Assembly: GCA_965194655.1 (NCBI GenBank)
Contig: OZ239148.1
Location: forward strand, 1,302,001 to 1,366,000
Origin: Hahnella lacustris
Lineage (GTDB): Bacteria; Pseudomonadota; Gammaproteobacteria; Burkholderiales; Burkholderiaceae_A
Direction of reading: 5' to 3'
Length of the DNA: 64,000 bases
Shown: in pieces, positions 25,034 through 33,906 of the stretch
Numbering within the stretch: position 1 is the stretch's first letter
Layout: the number at the start of each line of letters is the position of its first letter
Notes under the pieces: model-generated
The model's input: the letters and a program-made list of their open reading frames with translations, nothing else
What the model was told of the DNA's origin: nothing
Databases searched by the model: none
Position numbers and translations under genes: made by a program

Positions 25034-26558
25034 GAGTGGTCTCCAGGAGGAAAGGGTCTTGGGGCATTTGAGCCTCTAAGGGGAGGGAGAAACAAAACAG
25101 GCTGCCGCCCTCGGGATTGTCTTCGAACCACAGGCGCCCTTGGTGGGCCTCAATGATAGACCGACAGATGTTGAGCCCCATCCCAAGGCCTTCTGCCTTC
25201 GTGGTGTAGAAGGAGTCAAAGAGTCGGTCACGAATCTCAGGGGCGACGCCCGGGCCCCGGTCGACCACACAGAACACCATCTGCATGGATTGCACACGCA
25301 CGCGAACGCGAAGGGATCGGTCCTCACTCTCGCGCATGGCCTCTAGGCCGTTCTTCACGAGGTTGAGCAGCACCTGCTCAATCAAAATGGGATCTACGTT
25401 CAGCGCAGGCAGGTGAGGGTCTAGCTCAGGCTTGATGGCCAGTCCGTATTGACGGGCATCGATCTCGGCCAGGCCAATGGCCTCGGCCACAATCGTTGCA
25501 GGATCCACGAACTTGCGAATGGGGTCGCTGCGCCTCACAAAGCCACGGATGCGTTTGATGACGGTCCCGGCCCGCTCGGCCTGTCGGGCCGTCTTGTTGA
25601 GCATCTCAATCAGTTCGTCCGAAGGAATCACCTCTTGCTTGGAGGCGGCAGACCGAATGCGGGCTGCTGCGCCCATGGTGTAGTTGGCGATGGCGGTGAG
25701 CGGCTGGTTGAGCTCATGAGCGAGGGAGGAGGCCATCTCTCCCATATTGATGAGGCGCGAGGTCTGCTGCAGTCGGAGCTCCGTGTTGCGCTTGCTCTCC
25801 TGAATCATTCGTCGTTGCGTGATATCGGTTGCAACCACCAACTGCACCACACGCCCATCGACCCACTGAATGCTTCGCATTCGAACATCAAACCAGCGTT
25901 GGGCAGAGGCGCTGAAGTACTCGCGACTCTCTGACCATGGCGTGCGAGGGGCCTCAGATAGGGCGCGGTGCCCCTTGTCGAGTGACTGACCGAACCATTT
26001 TCGGTAGGCCTCATTGGCAAACAGAAGCTCGTTGTCGGGCAATGGAGGGGCCACGGAGACGGCCGCGTCGAGGGCTTGCAGCACCGTGATGAAGCGCTCC
26101 TGCGCTTGTGCGAGCTCTTGTCGGATGCGGGTCGGCTCTGTGATGTCGTTCACCGAGGTCATCCATCCCACCTGCCGCCCATTCTCGTCTTGCAGTGGAG
26201 ACGTATACATGCGACAGGTCAGGCGAGTGCCATCTTTGTGCATGACCGTGACCTGGCTATTGAGGCTGTTGATCTCCCCAAGCAGCAGGCGGCGAATGTT
26301 GAGCTTGTGCTGTTCGGTCTGTTCGGGTGGCCAATAGGCATAGGGCGGCATCTGTCCGATGAGATCGGACTGGCTCATACCGACCAGACGACAAAAGGCG
26401 GGGTTGACGTAGGAGATTCGACCCTGCAGATCAATGACCCTCATGCCTGTGGGCATGGAATTCTCCATGGCCCGCCGAAAGGCGATCTCTCGAGACAGCT
26501 CGGCCTCAGTTTTTCGGCGCTTCGGCCCGTAGAGCAGGCGAGAGAGGGCAGTCCACAT
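25026..26558 (-). CDS. Soluble PAS-domain sensor histidine kinase
   Basis: A 510-residue kinase with no convincing membrane segment. It has two PAS domains (about residues 25-145 and 150-260), a HisKA domain with the phospho-acceptor in LAHELNQPLTAIANY, and a HATPase with the N box NLVKNGLEAM and G boxes GPGVAPEIRD and GLGMGLNICRS. The architecture is that of FixL/DctB-like cytosolic sensors, probably reading a redox or metabolic signal; no haem-binding His motif could be confirmed by eye. It overlaps the response regulator by 8 bases and is divergent from aceE. Confidence 0.92.
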   Translation of the reverse strand: MWTALSRLLYGPKRRKTEAELSREIAFRRAMENSMPTGMRVIDLQGRISYVNPAFCRLVGMSQSDLIGQMPPYAYWPPEQTEQHKLNIRRLLLGEINSLNSQVTVMHKDGTRLTCRMYTSPLQDENGRQVGWMTSVNDITEPTRIRQELAQAQERFITVLQALDAAVSVAPPLPDNELLFANEAYRKWFGQSLDKGHRALSEAPRTPWSESREYFSASAQRWFDVRMRSIQWVDGRVVQLVVATDITQRRMIQESKRNTELRLQQTSRLINMGEMASSLAHELNQPLTAIANYTMGAAARIRSAASKQEVIPSDELIEMLNKTARQAERAGTVIKRIRGFVRRSDPIRKFVDPATIVAEAIGLAEIDARQYGLAIKPELDPHLPALNVDPILIEQVLLNLVKNGLEAMRESEDRSLRVRVRVQSMQMVFCVVDRGPGVAPEIRDRLFDSFYTTKAEGLGMGLNICRSIIEAHQGRLWFEDNPEGGSLFCFSLPLEAQMPQDPFLLETTHA

Positions 26559-26581
26559 GACCGCGAGTGTATCTGTCCTAG

Positions 26582-26617
26582 ACTAAATCCGTTTAGTTCA
26601 CAATATGAAATGTTGTG
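26582..26617. promoter_or_regulatory. Two inverted repeats in the divergent kinase/aceE promoter region
   Basis: In the 142-bp gap between the kinase and aceE there is ACTAAA-tccg-TTTAGT (26582-26597), followed 1 base later by CACAA-N9-TTGTG (26599-26617). Both are perfect dyads. They could be binding sites for the neighbouring response regulator or for a pyruvate-sensing repressor. This is inference from position and symmetry only. Confidence 0.4.
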
Positions 26618-26700
26618 CCGCATAGCGGAAAAAGCATTGTGTTGAGCGGGCAACTCCAGAACAATCAGGTCCAACCCAACACCCGCAAGAGGCCTTGCCC

Positions 26701-29406
26701 ATGTCCACGCTTCCCGAACATGTCAGTCAGCTCATGAACACGTCGTCCGATACCGATCCCCAGGAGACGTCGGAGTGGCTCGAAGCCCTTCAGGGCGTGA
26801 TTCGTGCCGAGGGGCCGGAACGTGCCCAGTTCCTCGTGGAGGCGCTGATTGATCAGACCCGTCGAAGTGGTGGAGCCATTCCCTTCTCTGCAAACACGGC
26901 CTATGTGAACACCATTCCAGCCGCACTGGAGGAGCACTGTCCTGGCAACCTCGAATACGAGGAGCGCCTGCGCTCGTGGATGCGTTGGAACGCCATGGCC
27001 ATGGTGGTGCGTGCGAATCGATCCGATGGCGACCTTGGTGGACACATTTCTAGCTTCGCTTCGCTCGCCAACATGCTGGGTGTGGGCTTTAACCATTTCT
27101 GGAAGGGTCACGAGCATCCCAAAGGGCAGGACCTGCTGTTCATTCAGGGGCACAGCTCACCGGGAATCTACGCCCGCGCATTTCTGGAGGGGCGCATCAG
27201 CGAAGATCAGCTCAATAATTTCCGCCGTGAGGTGGATGGCAAAGGCCTCTCGAGCTATCCACACCCAAAGCTCATGCCGGACTTTTGGCAGTTCCCAACC
27301 GTGTCTATGGGGCTGGGCCCCATCATGGCCATTTATCAAGCACGGTTCCTGAAGTACATGCACGCCCGTGGTCTGGCCGAAACGTCTGAGCGTAAGGTCT
27401 GGGCCTTCTGCGGAGACGGCGAGATGGATGAGCCTGAGTCGATGGGGGCCATTGGCCTCGCCTCGCGCGAGAAGCTCGACAACCTCGTCTTCGTGGTGAA
27501 TTGCAACCTGCAGCGCTTGGATGGCCCTGTTCGGGGAAACGGAAAGATCATTCAGGAGCTTGAGAGCGACTTCCGCGGCGCAGGATGGAACGTGATTAAG
27601 GTGATCTGGGGGGGCTATTGGGATCCGCTCCTTGCAGTCGACCACGATGGCATCCTCAAAAAGATCATGATGGACACGGTCGATGGCGAATATCAGAACT
27701 ACAAGGCCAACGATGGTGCTTATGTGCGCAAGCATTTCTTCGGCAAGCATCCCAAGGCACTCGAGATGGTTGCCAAGATGTCTGATGACGACATCTGGCG
27801 CCTGAATCGCGGTGGGCATGACCCCCACAAGATCTACTCCGCGTTCTCGGCTGCAGTGCGCCACAAGGGACAGCCCACGGTCATTCTGGTCAAGACCATC
27901 AAGGGCTTTGGGATGGGCAAGGTGGCTGAGGGACGCAATACTGCTCACCAGACCAAAAAGCTCGACGATCAGAGCATTCATGAATTCCGCGATCGGTTTG
28001 GCATTCCCATCTCCGATGAGCAGCTGCCTTCGGTTCCATTTCTAAAGCCCGACGAGAACGCGCCAGAGATGAAGTACCTGCGCGAGCGACGTGCGGCGCT
28101 TGGCGGCTATCTGCCACATCGCCGCATGAAGGCAGACGAGCATATTCCGGTTCCCGCTCTGGATCTGTTTGCGCCCGTACTGGAGGCGACGCAGGAGGGC
28201 CGTGAGATTTCCACCACCCAGGCCTATGTGCGCTGCCTCACCCAACTCCTACGCGACAAGACCATTGCGCCCCGCGTGGTTCCAATCCTGGTCGATGAGG
28301 CCCGCACCTTCGGTATGGAAGGCATGTTCCGGCAGATCGGAATCTATTCGGTTGAGGGGCAAAAATATGAGCCCGTGGATCGCGATCAGGTGATGTATTA
28401 CCGCGAGGACACCAAGGGGCAGATCCTCCAAGAGGGCATCAATGAGGCCGGGGGCATGAGCTCCTGGATTGCAGCGGCGACGTCGTATTCGACCAACAAC
28501 CGCATCATGATTCCCTTCTACATTTACTACTCCATGTTCGGTCTGCAGCGGGTAGGCGACCTGGCCTGGGCAGCAGGCGACATGCGCGCTCGCGGATTCC
28601 TGCTCGGCGGCACAGCCGGCCGCACCACCCTCAATGGAGAGGGCCTGCAGCATGAGGACGGTCACAGCCACATCCTGGCGTCCACCATCCCGAACTGTGT
28701 CTCTTACGACCCCACCTTTGCGCATGAGGTGGCCGTGATCCTGCACAGTGGACTCAAGCGCATGGTGGAGAACCAGGAGGATGTTTTCTTCTACATCACC
28801 CTCATGAATGAGAACTACACCCACCCTGGGCTCAAGCCAGGGACGGAGGACCAGATTCTCAAGGGCATGTATCAGCTCGACTCAAAGGGCGATGCCAAGA
28901 GCGCGCTGCGCGTTCAGCTGCTGGGTAGCGGCACCATCCTGCGTGAGGTGATTGCCGGCGCAGACCTGCTCGCACAGGACTTTGGCGTGGCCAGTGACAT
29001 CTGGAGTTGCCCGAGCTTCAATGAGCTGCGCCGAGACGGTCTCGATGCAGAGCGCTATAACCTGCTGCATCCCACCGAGACTCCTCGCAAGAGCTTTGTG
29101 GCGAAGCAACTGGAGGGCCATGAAGGCCCCGTGGTTGCTGCGACCGACTACATGAAGACTTTCGCGGATCAGATTCGCCCCTTCATTCCCTCGGGACGCA
29201 CCTACACCGTTCTGGGCACCGACGGCTTTGGTCGATCTGACAGTCGCGCCAAGCTTCGAGAGTTCTTCGAGGTGGACCGTCGTTATGTGGCAGTTGCGGC
29301 GCTCTACAGCCTGATGAAGGAGGGCAAGATCAAGCCCGAGGTGGTGAGCCAGGCCATCCAGAAGTACGGCATTAACCCCGATCGCGTGAACCCCGTGCTC
29401 GCCTAA
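26701..29406 (+). CDS. aceE: Pyruvate dehydrogenase E1 component, homodimeric type
   Basis: The 901-residue thiamine-diphosphate enzyme that decarboxylates pyruvate and acetylates the lipoyl groups of E2. The ThDP motif GDGEMDEPESMG to VVNCNLQRLDG is clear near residue 235. The length is right for the E. coli-type alpha2 enzyme. An in-frame TTG exists at 26695, but AAGAGG at 26687-26692 is well placed for the ATG at 26701. It is first in an operon with aceF (17-base gap) and lpd. The divergent two-component pair upstream suggests signal-dependent control. Confidence 0.96.
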   Translation: MSTLPEHVSQLMNTSSDTDPQETSEWLEALQGVIRAEGPERAQFLVEALIDQTRRSGGAIPFSANTAYVNTIPAALEEHCPGNLEYEERLRSWMRWNAMAMVVRANRSDGDLGGHISSFASLANMLGVGFNHFWKGHEHPKGQDLLFIQGHSSPGIYARAFLEGRISEDQLNNFRREVDGKGLSSYPHPKLMPDFWQFPTVSMGLGPIMAIYQARFLKYMHARGLAETSERKVWAFCGDGEMDEPESMGAIGLASREKLDNLVFVVNCNLQRLDGPVRGNGKIIQELESDFRGAGWNVIKVIWGGYWDPLLAVDHDGILKKIMMDTVDGEYQNYKANDGAYVRKHFFGKHPKALEMVAKMSDDDIWRLNRGGHDPHKIYSAFSAAVRHKGQPTVILVKTIKGFGMGKVAEGRNTAHQTKKLDDQSIHEFRDRFGIPISDEQLPSVPFLKPDENAPEMKYLRERRAALGGYLPHRRMKADEHIPVPALDLFAPVLEATQEGREISTTQAYVRCLTQLLRDKTIAPRVVPILVDEARTFGMEGMFRQIGIYSVEGQKYEPVDRDQVMYYREDTKGQILQEGINEAGGMSSWIAAATSYSTNNRIMIPFYIYYSMFGLQRVGDLAWAAGDMRARGFLLGGTAGRTTLNGEGLQHEDGHSHILASTIPNCVSYDPTFAHEVAVILHSGLKRMVENQEDVFFYITLMNENYTHPGLKPGTEDQILKGMYQLDSKGDAKSALRVQLLGSGTILREVIAGADLLAQDFGVASDIWSCPSFNELRRDGLDAERYNLLHPTETPRKSFVAKQLEGHEGPVVAATDYMKTFADQIRPFIPSGRTYTVLGTDGFGRSDSRAKLREFFEVDRRYVAVAALYSLMKEGKIKPEVVSQAIQKYGINPDRVNPVLA

Positions 29407-29423
29407 CCCAAGGAGAACTGAAC

Positions 29424-29713
29424 ATGCCCACGATTGAGCTGAAGGTTCCGGACATTGGGGACTTTAAAGAGGTAGAGGTGATTGAGGTGTTGGTGAAGGC
29501 TGGCGAGGCTTTGAGTGTGGAGCAGAGTCTGGTGACGGTAGAAAGTGACAAGGCGTCGATGGAGATTCCGTCGAGCCATGCGGGGCGATTGGTGTCGCTG
29601 AGTGTGAAGGTGGGCGACAAGGTGAGTGAAGGCAGTGTGTTGGGGATGATCGAGGTGGAGGCTGCGGCTGCCGCTGCGTCCGCACCGGCTGCCCCTGTCG
29701 CACCCGCGGCACC
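29424..29713 (+). repeat. 290-bp perfect direct repeat, copy 1 (lipoyl domain of aceF)
   Basis: Base-by-base comparison shows 29424-29713 identical to 30740-31029, from the ATG through the lipoyl domain into the Ala/Pro linker. The first difference is C at 29714 versus G at 31030. The bases just upstream of the two ATGs differ except for the AAGGAG core. Its codon choice (many GTG, TTG and AGT codons) differs from the flanking catalytic regions. Confidence 0.97.
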
Positions 29714-30728
29714 CGCACCGGCTGCCACTGCGTCCGCACCGGTTGCACCCGCGCCTGTGGCTGCGCCTCCAGTGCCAGCGCCGGCCGCTGCACCAGCGCC
29801 CGCCTCAGGCAAATTGCCCCACGCATCGCCCTCCGTTCGAAAGTTTGCGCGAGAGTTGGGCGTGGATCTGACTCGCATCAACGGCTCCGGTCCCAAGGGT
29901 CGAATCACCACTGAGGATGTGCGTGGATTTGTGAAGGGCGTGATGTCAGGGTCCTCTGCCGCTGCGGGTGTTGCAGCGGGAGGTTCGGGTGTTGGCCTAG
30001 ACCTTCTGCCATGGCCGACGGTTGATTTCACCAAGTTTGGGCCGGTAGAGGCCAAGCCACTCTCACGGATCAAGAAGATCTCGGGCGCAAACCTGCATCG
30101 CAACTGGGTCATGATTCCGCACGTCACTGGTAACGATGAGGCAGACATCACCGACCTAGAGGCCCTTCGCGTTCAGCTCAACAAAGAGAACGAGAAGTCC
30201 GGTGTGAAAGTGACCATGCTGGCTTTCCTGATCAAGGCCGCCGTGGCTGCGCTCAAAAAGTATCCTGAGTTCAACGCCTCCCTGGATGGCGATCAGCTGG
30301 TGCTCAAGCGCTACTTCCACATTGGATTTGCCGCCGATACCCCCAATGGACTGGTGGTCCCCGTTTTGAAGGACGCCGATCAGAAGGGCATTCTCCAGAT
30401 TGCCCAAGAGATGGGCGAGCTTGCGAAGAAGGCCCGCGATGGCAAGCTCTCACCCGGAGAAATGCAAGGCGGCTGCTTCTCTATCTCCTCGCTGGGCGGC
30501 ATTGGAGGCACGCACTTCACCCCCATCATCAATGCGCCCGAGTTGGCCATTCTTGGGGTCTCGAAGTCCTCGATGAAGCCGGTCTGGGATGGCAAGGCGT
30601 TTGTGCCCCGTCTCATGTTGCCGCTCTCACTCTCTTATGACCATCGAGTCATTGATGGTGCGGCGGCGGCTCGCTTCAACGCCTATCTGGTTCAGCTGCT
30701 CGGCGATTTTCGTCGCGCCGCGCTTTAA
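29424..30728 (+). CDS. aceF: Pyruvate dehydrogenase E2, dihydrolipoamide acetyltransferase
   Basis: A 434-residue E2 with one N-terminal lipoyl domain (residues 1-80, lipoyl Lys in ESDKASMEIPS), a long Ala/Pro linker (about 80-135), a peripheral subunit-binding domain (ASPSVRKFARELGVDLTRI) and a catalytic domain ending with the active-site SLSYDHRVIDGAAAA. AAGGAG lies 8 bases before the ATG. The first 290 bases are identical to the start of lpd downstream. Only one lipoyl domain is present, whereas E. coli AceF has three; the second copy of the complex sits on E3. Confidence 0.96.
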   Translation: MPTIELKVPDIGDFKEVEVIEVLVKAGEALSVEQSLVTVESDKASMEIPSSHAGRLVSLSVKVGDKVSEGSVLGMIEVEAAAAAASAPAAPVAPAAPAPAATASAPVAPAPVAAPPVPAPAAAPAPASGKLPHASPSVRKFARELGVDLTRINGSGPKGRITTEDVRGFVKGVMSGSSAAAGVAAGGSGVGLDLLPWPTVDFTKFGPVEAKPLSRIKKISGANLHRNWVMIPHVTGNDEADITDLEALRVQLNKENEKSGVKVTMLAFLIKAAVAALKKYPEFNASLDGDQLVLKRYFHIGFAADTPNGLVVPVLKDADQKGILQIAQEMGELAKKARDGKLSPGEMQGGCFSISSLGGIGGTHFTPIINAPELAILGVSKSSMKPVWDGKAFVPRLMLPLSLSYDHRVIDGAAAARFNAYLVQLLGDFRRAAL

Positions 30729-30739
30729 GGAGCCCCGTC

Positions 30740-31029
30740 ATGCCCACGATTGAGCTGAAGGTTCCGGACATTGGGGACTTTAAAGAGGTAGAGGTGATTG
30801 AGGTGTTGGTGAAGGCTGGCGAGGCTTTGAGTGTGGAGCAGAGTCTGGTGACGGTAGAAAGTGACAAGGCGTCGATGGAGATTCCGTCGAGCCATGCGGG
30901 GCGATTGGTGTCGCTGAGTGTGAAGGTGGGCGACAAGGTGAGTGAAGGCAGTGTGTTGGGGATGATCGAGGTGGAGGCTGCGGCTGCCGCTGCGTCCGCA
31001 CCGGCTGCCCCTGTCGCACCCGCGGCACC
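30740..31029 (+). repeat. 290-bp perfect direct repeat, copy 2 (lipoyl domain of lpd)
   Basis: Second copy of the identical block that also opens aceF, located 1,316 bases downstream. No silent difference has built up over about 97 codons, which points to recent duplication or continuing gene conversion. Confidence 0.97.
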
Positions 31030-32479
31030 GGCACCGGCTGCAGCATCCTCCTATGGTGGCCCTGCTGATCTCTCCGTTCAGGTCTTGGTGCTGGGGGCCG
31101 GCCCCGGTGGATACTCCGCGGCTTTCCGGGCGGCAGACCTCGGGCTACAGACCGCCCTGATTGAGCGATACGACACCCTAGGGGGCGTCTGTCTCAACGT
31201 GGGCTGTATTCCCTCCAAGGCTCTGTTGCATGTGGCGTCTGTGATGGACGAGACCCGTCACTTTGCAGATCTGGGTGTGACCTTTGCAGAGCCCACCATT
31301 GATCTGGACAAGCTCCGTGCCCATAAGGACAAGGTCATCGGCAAGCTCACTGGTGGCCTGGCTGGCATGGCCAAGGCTCGCAAGGTGCAGGTGGTGCAGG
31401 GCCTGGGGCAGTTCATCGATGCGCATCACATCAAGGTGGCCCTGAATGGCGGTGGAGAACAGGTGATTCGGTTCGAGCAGGCCATCATTGCCGCAGGCTC
31501 TCAGGCGGTGAAGCTTCCATTCCTCCCCGACGACCCCCGCATCGTCACTTCGACAGGGGCGTTGGAGCTGCGTCAGCGTCCGCAGCGCATGCTGGTGATC
31601 GGCGGCGGCATCATTGGTCTTGAGATGGCCACGGTCTACTCCACGCTGGGTGCGCGTGTGGACGTGGTCGAGATGATGGATGGCCTCATGATGGGCGCCG
31701 ATCGAGATCTGGTGAAGGTCTGGCAGAAGTACAACCAGCATCGGTTCGACCACATCTGGCTGGGCACCAAGACGGTTGGTGCAGAGGCCAAAGAAGACGG
31801 CATCTATGTTCGCTTTGAAGGGGGGGAGGCGCCCTCGGAGCCCCAGCGATACGACCTGGTTCTGCAGGCCGTCGGTCGGCGACCCAACGGCAAATCCATT
31901 GGGGCGGATCAGGCTGGCGTCTCGGTTGATGAGCGTGGATTCATTGCGGTGGATCGTCAGATGCGAACCAATCAGCCGCACATTTTTGCGATTGGTGACT
32001 TGGTGGGGCAGCCCATGCTTGCCCATAAGGCAGTTCACGAGGGGCATGTCGCCGCGGAGGCTGCAGCAGGTCAGAAATCTTTCTTTGATGCGCGCGTCAT
32101 TCCATCTGTGGCTTATACCGATCCTGAGGTGGCCTGGGTGGGCCTGACCGAGGATGAGGCCAAGGCCAAAGGCATCAAAGTGGAGAAGGCCGTCTTCCCG
32201 TGGGCTGCCTCAGGCCGAGCCATTGCCAACGGCCGTGACGAGGGGTTCACCAAGATCTTGGTGGATGCCGAGACGCATCAGGTGGTTGGAGGAGCGATTG
32301 TGGGAACCCACGCCGGCGACATGATTGGGGAGTTCGCACTGGCCATTGAGATGGGCTGCGATCCAACCGACATTGCAAAGACCATTCACCCGCATCCCAC
32401 GCTCGGGGAATCGCTGGGCATGGTGGCAGAGGTCTTCGAAGGGGCCTGTACCGACCTGCCCCCCCAGAAGAAGCGCTAA
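30740..32479 (+). CDS. lpdA: Dihydrolipoamide dehydrogenase (PDH E3) with N-terminal lipoyl domain
   Basis: A 579-residue E3: an N-terminal lipoyl domain (residues 1-80, identical to that of E2), an Ala/Pro linker, then the flavoprotein disulfide reductase. FAD motif VLGAGPGGYSAAFRA, redox-active disulfide GGVCLNVGCIPSK, NAD motif VIGGGIIGLEMATVYS and the catalytic His in HPHPTLGES are present. It reoxidises the lipoyl arms to make NADH. A lipoyl-bearing E3 is known in several betaproteobacteria. AAGGAG precedes the ATG. It overlaps argH tail-to-tail by 4 bases. Confidence 0.96.
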   Translation: MPTIELKVPDIGDFKEVEVIEVLVKAGEALSVEQSLVTVESDKASMEIPSSHAGRLVSLSVKVGDKVSEGSVLGMIEVEAAAAAASAPAAPVAPAAPAPAAASSYGGPADLSVQVLVLGAGPGGYSAAFRAADLGLQTALIERYDTLGGVCLNVGCIPSKALLHVASVMDETRHFADLGVTFAEPTIDLDKLRAHKDKVIGKLTGGLAGMAKARKVQVVQGLGQFIDAHHIKVALNGGGEQVIRFEQAIIAAGSQAVKLPFLPDDPRIVTSTGALELRQRPQRMLVIGGGIIGLEMATVYSTLGARVDVVEMMDGLMMGADRDLVKVWQKYNQHRFDHIWLGTKTVGAEAKEDGIYVRFEGGEAPSEPQRYDLVLQAVGRRPNGKSIGADQAGVSVDERGFIAVDRQMRTNQPHIFAIGDLVGQPMLAHKAVHEGHVAAEAAAGQKSFFDARVIPSVAYTDPEVAWVGLTEDEAKAKGIKVEKAVFPWAASGRAIANGRDEGFTKILVDAETHQVVGGAIVGTHAGDMIGEFALAIEMGCDPTDIAKTIHPHPTLGESLGMVAEVFEGACTDLPPQKKR

Positions 32480-33882
32480 GAACCAGCTGCAGTCAAGGCT
32501 GCCCTGGCCTTGGCTGCAGCAGCGCGAACCGCGCTCGGCGCGGTGCCTCCCAGATGGGACCGGGCGGCCACGGAGCCCTCTAGTTCAAGCACGGTAAAGA
32601 CATCGGGTCCAATGAGGCGGTTAAAGCCTTGAAGGGTCTCCAGCGGCAGATCCTCGAGTCCGCAGCCTCGCTCGACCGCGACTCTGACCGCATGGGCCAC
32701 GGCCTCGTGAGCGTCCCGAAAGGGGAGCCCCTTTTTCACCAGATAGTCCGCCAGATCGGTGGCTGTGGAGTAGCCCTCGAGTGCGGCCTCTCGCATGGTC
32801 TCGGGCTGTGGTTCGAGGCCTGCAATCATCTCTGAGAACACTCGGAGGGTGTCGAGCACCGTGTCGACCGTGTCAAACAGTGGCTCTTTGTCTTCCTGGT
32901 TGTCTTTGTTGTAGGCCAGGGGCTGTCCCTTCATCAGGGTGAGCAGCGCCACGAGATGGCCTTGCACTCGCCCAGTCTTGCCCCGAGCCAGCTCCGGCAC
33001 ATCAGGGTTCTTCTTCTGCGGCATGATGGAGGAGCCCGTGCAGAAGCGGTCGGGTAGCTTCACGAAGCCGTATCGACTGGTCATCCAGAGGATGAGCTCC
33101 TCGGAGAGCCGAGAAAGATGGGTCATGATGAGCGCGCTGGCTGCCGTGAATTCAATGGCGAAGTCGCGGTCACTGACGGCATCTAAGGAGTTCGGGCAGA
33201 TCCCGTCGAACCCAAGGGTTCGCGCCACCCGCTCACGGTCGATGGGGTAGCTGGTCCCCGCCAGCGCGGCAGCCCCCAACGGCAGACGGTTCACTCGTTT
33301 GCGGGTGTCGTCCAATCGTTCGTCATCTCGGCTGAACATGGCCTCGTAGGCCAGCATGTGGTGACCGAAGGTGACTGGTTGAGCCACTTGGAGGTGGGTA
33401 AAGCCCGGCATGATGGTGTCGGCATGACGGTCGGCTTGGTCGATGAGCGCCAGGCGCAGCGTGGTCAGCGCAGATCGAATGTCGTCAATGGCCGAGCGCA
33501 GCCACAGGCGAATATCTGTGGCGACCTGGTCATTACGAGAGCGAGCGGTGTGTAGTCGTTTTCCCGCATCGCCCACCAGCTCGGTGAGTCGACGCTCAAT
33601 ATTGAGATGCACGTCCTCCAATTCGATGGACCACTGAAACGCTCCCTGCTCAATCTCGGACTGAATCTGGGCCATCCCTCGCTGAATGTCTGAGAGGTCT
33701 TGGTCGCTCAGGAGACCGACATGGTGGAGCATCTCCGCGTGGGCGAGCGAGCCTTGAATGTCCTGGTGAGCCATGCGCTGGTCAAATTGCACCGAGGCGG
33801 TATAGCGCTGAACCAGCTCAGAGACGGGTTCGCTGAAGCGGCCCGACCAGGCCGACTGCTTATTTTCGAGGGGATTGCTCAT
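32476..33882 (-). CDS. argH: Argininosuccinate lyase
   Basis: A 468-residue lyase that makes arginine and fumarate in the last step of arginine synthesis. The superfamily signature GSSIMPQKKNPDVPE is present, as are TARSRNDQVATDIRLW and GFTHLQVAQPVTFGHH. The frame is open to 33960, but MSNPLENKQSAWSGRF beginning at 33882 is the expected N-terminus; 33891 is an alternative. It is divergent from hemC with only 24 bases between the start codons, so each promoter probably reaches into the other gene. Confidence 0.96.
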   Translation of the reverse strand: MSNPLENKQSAWSGRFSEPVSELVQRYTASVQFDQRMAHQDIQGSLAHAEMLHHVGLLSDQDLSDIQRGMAQIQSEIEQGAFQWSIELEDVHLNIERRLTELVGDAGKRLHTARSRNDQVATDIRLWLRSAIDDIRSALTTLRLALIDQADRHADTIMPGFTHLQVAQPVTFGHHMLAYEAMFSRDDERLDDTRKRVNRLPLGAAALAGTSYPIDRERVARTLGFDGICPNSLDAVSDRDFAIEFTAASALIMTHLSRLSEELILWMTSRYGFVKLPDRFCTGSSIMPQKKNPDVPELARGKTGRVQGHLVALLTLMKGQPLAYNKDNQEDKEPLFDTVDTVLDTLRVFSEMIAGLEPQPETMREAALEGYSTATDLADYLVKKGLPFRDAHEAVAHAVRVAVERGCGLEDLPLETLQGFNRLIGPDVFTVLELEGSVAARSHLGGTAPSAVRAAAAKARAALTAAGS

Positions 33883-33906
33883 GGCTTCCATTACACTGAG
33901 GGGACT

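Noticed and set aside
29424..31029. Reading aceF and lpd as an assembly duplication
   Set aside because: The upstream bases and all downstream sequence differ, and both proteins need a lipoyl domain at this place; the identity is better explained by gene conversion.
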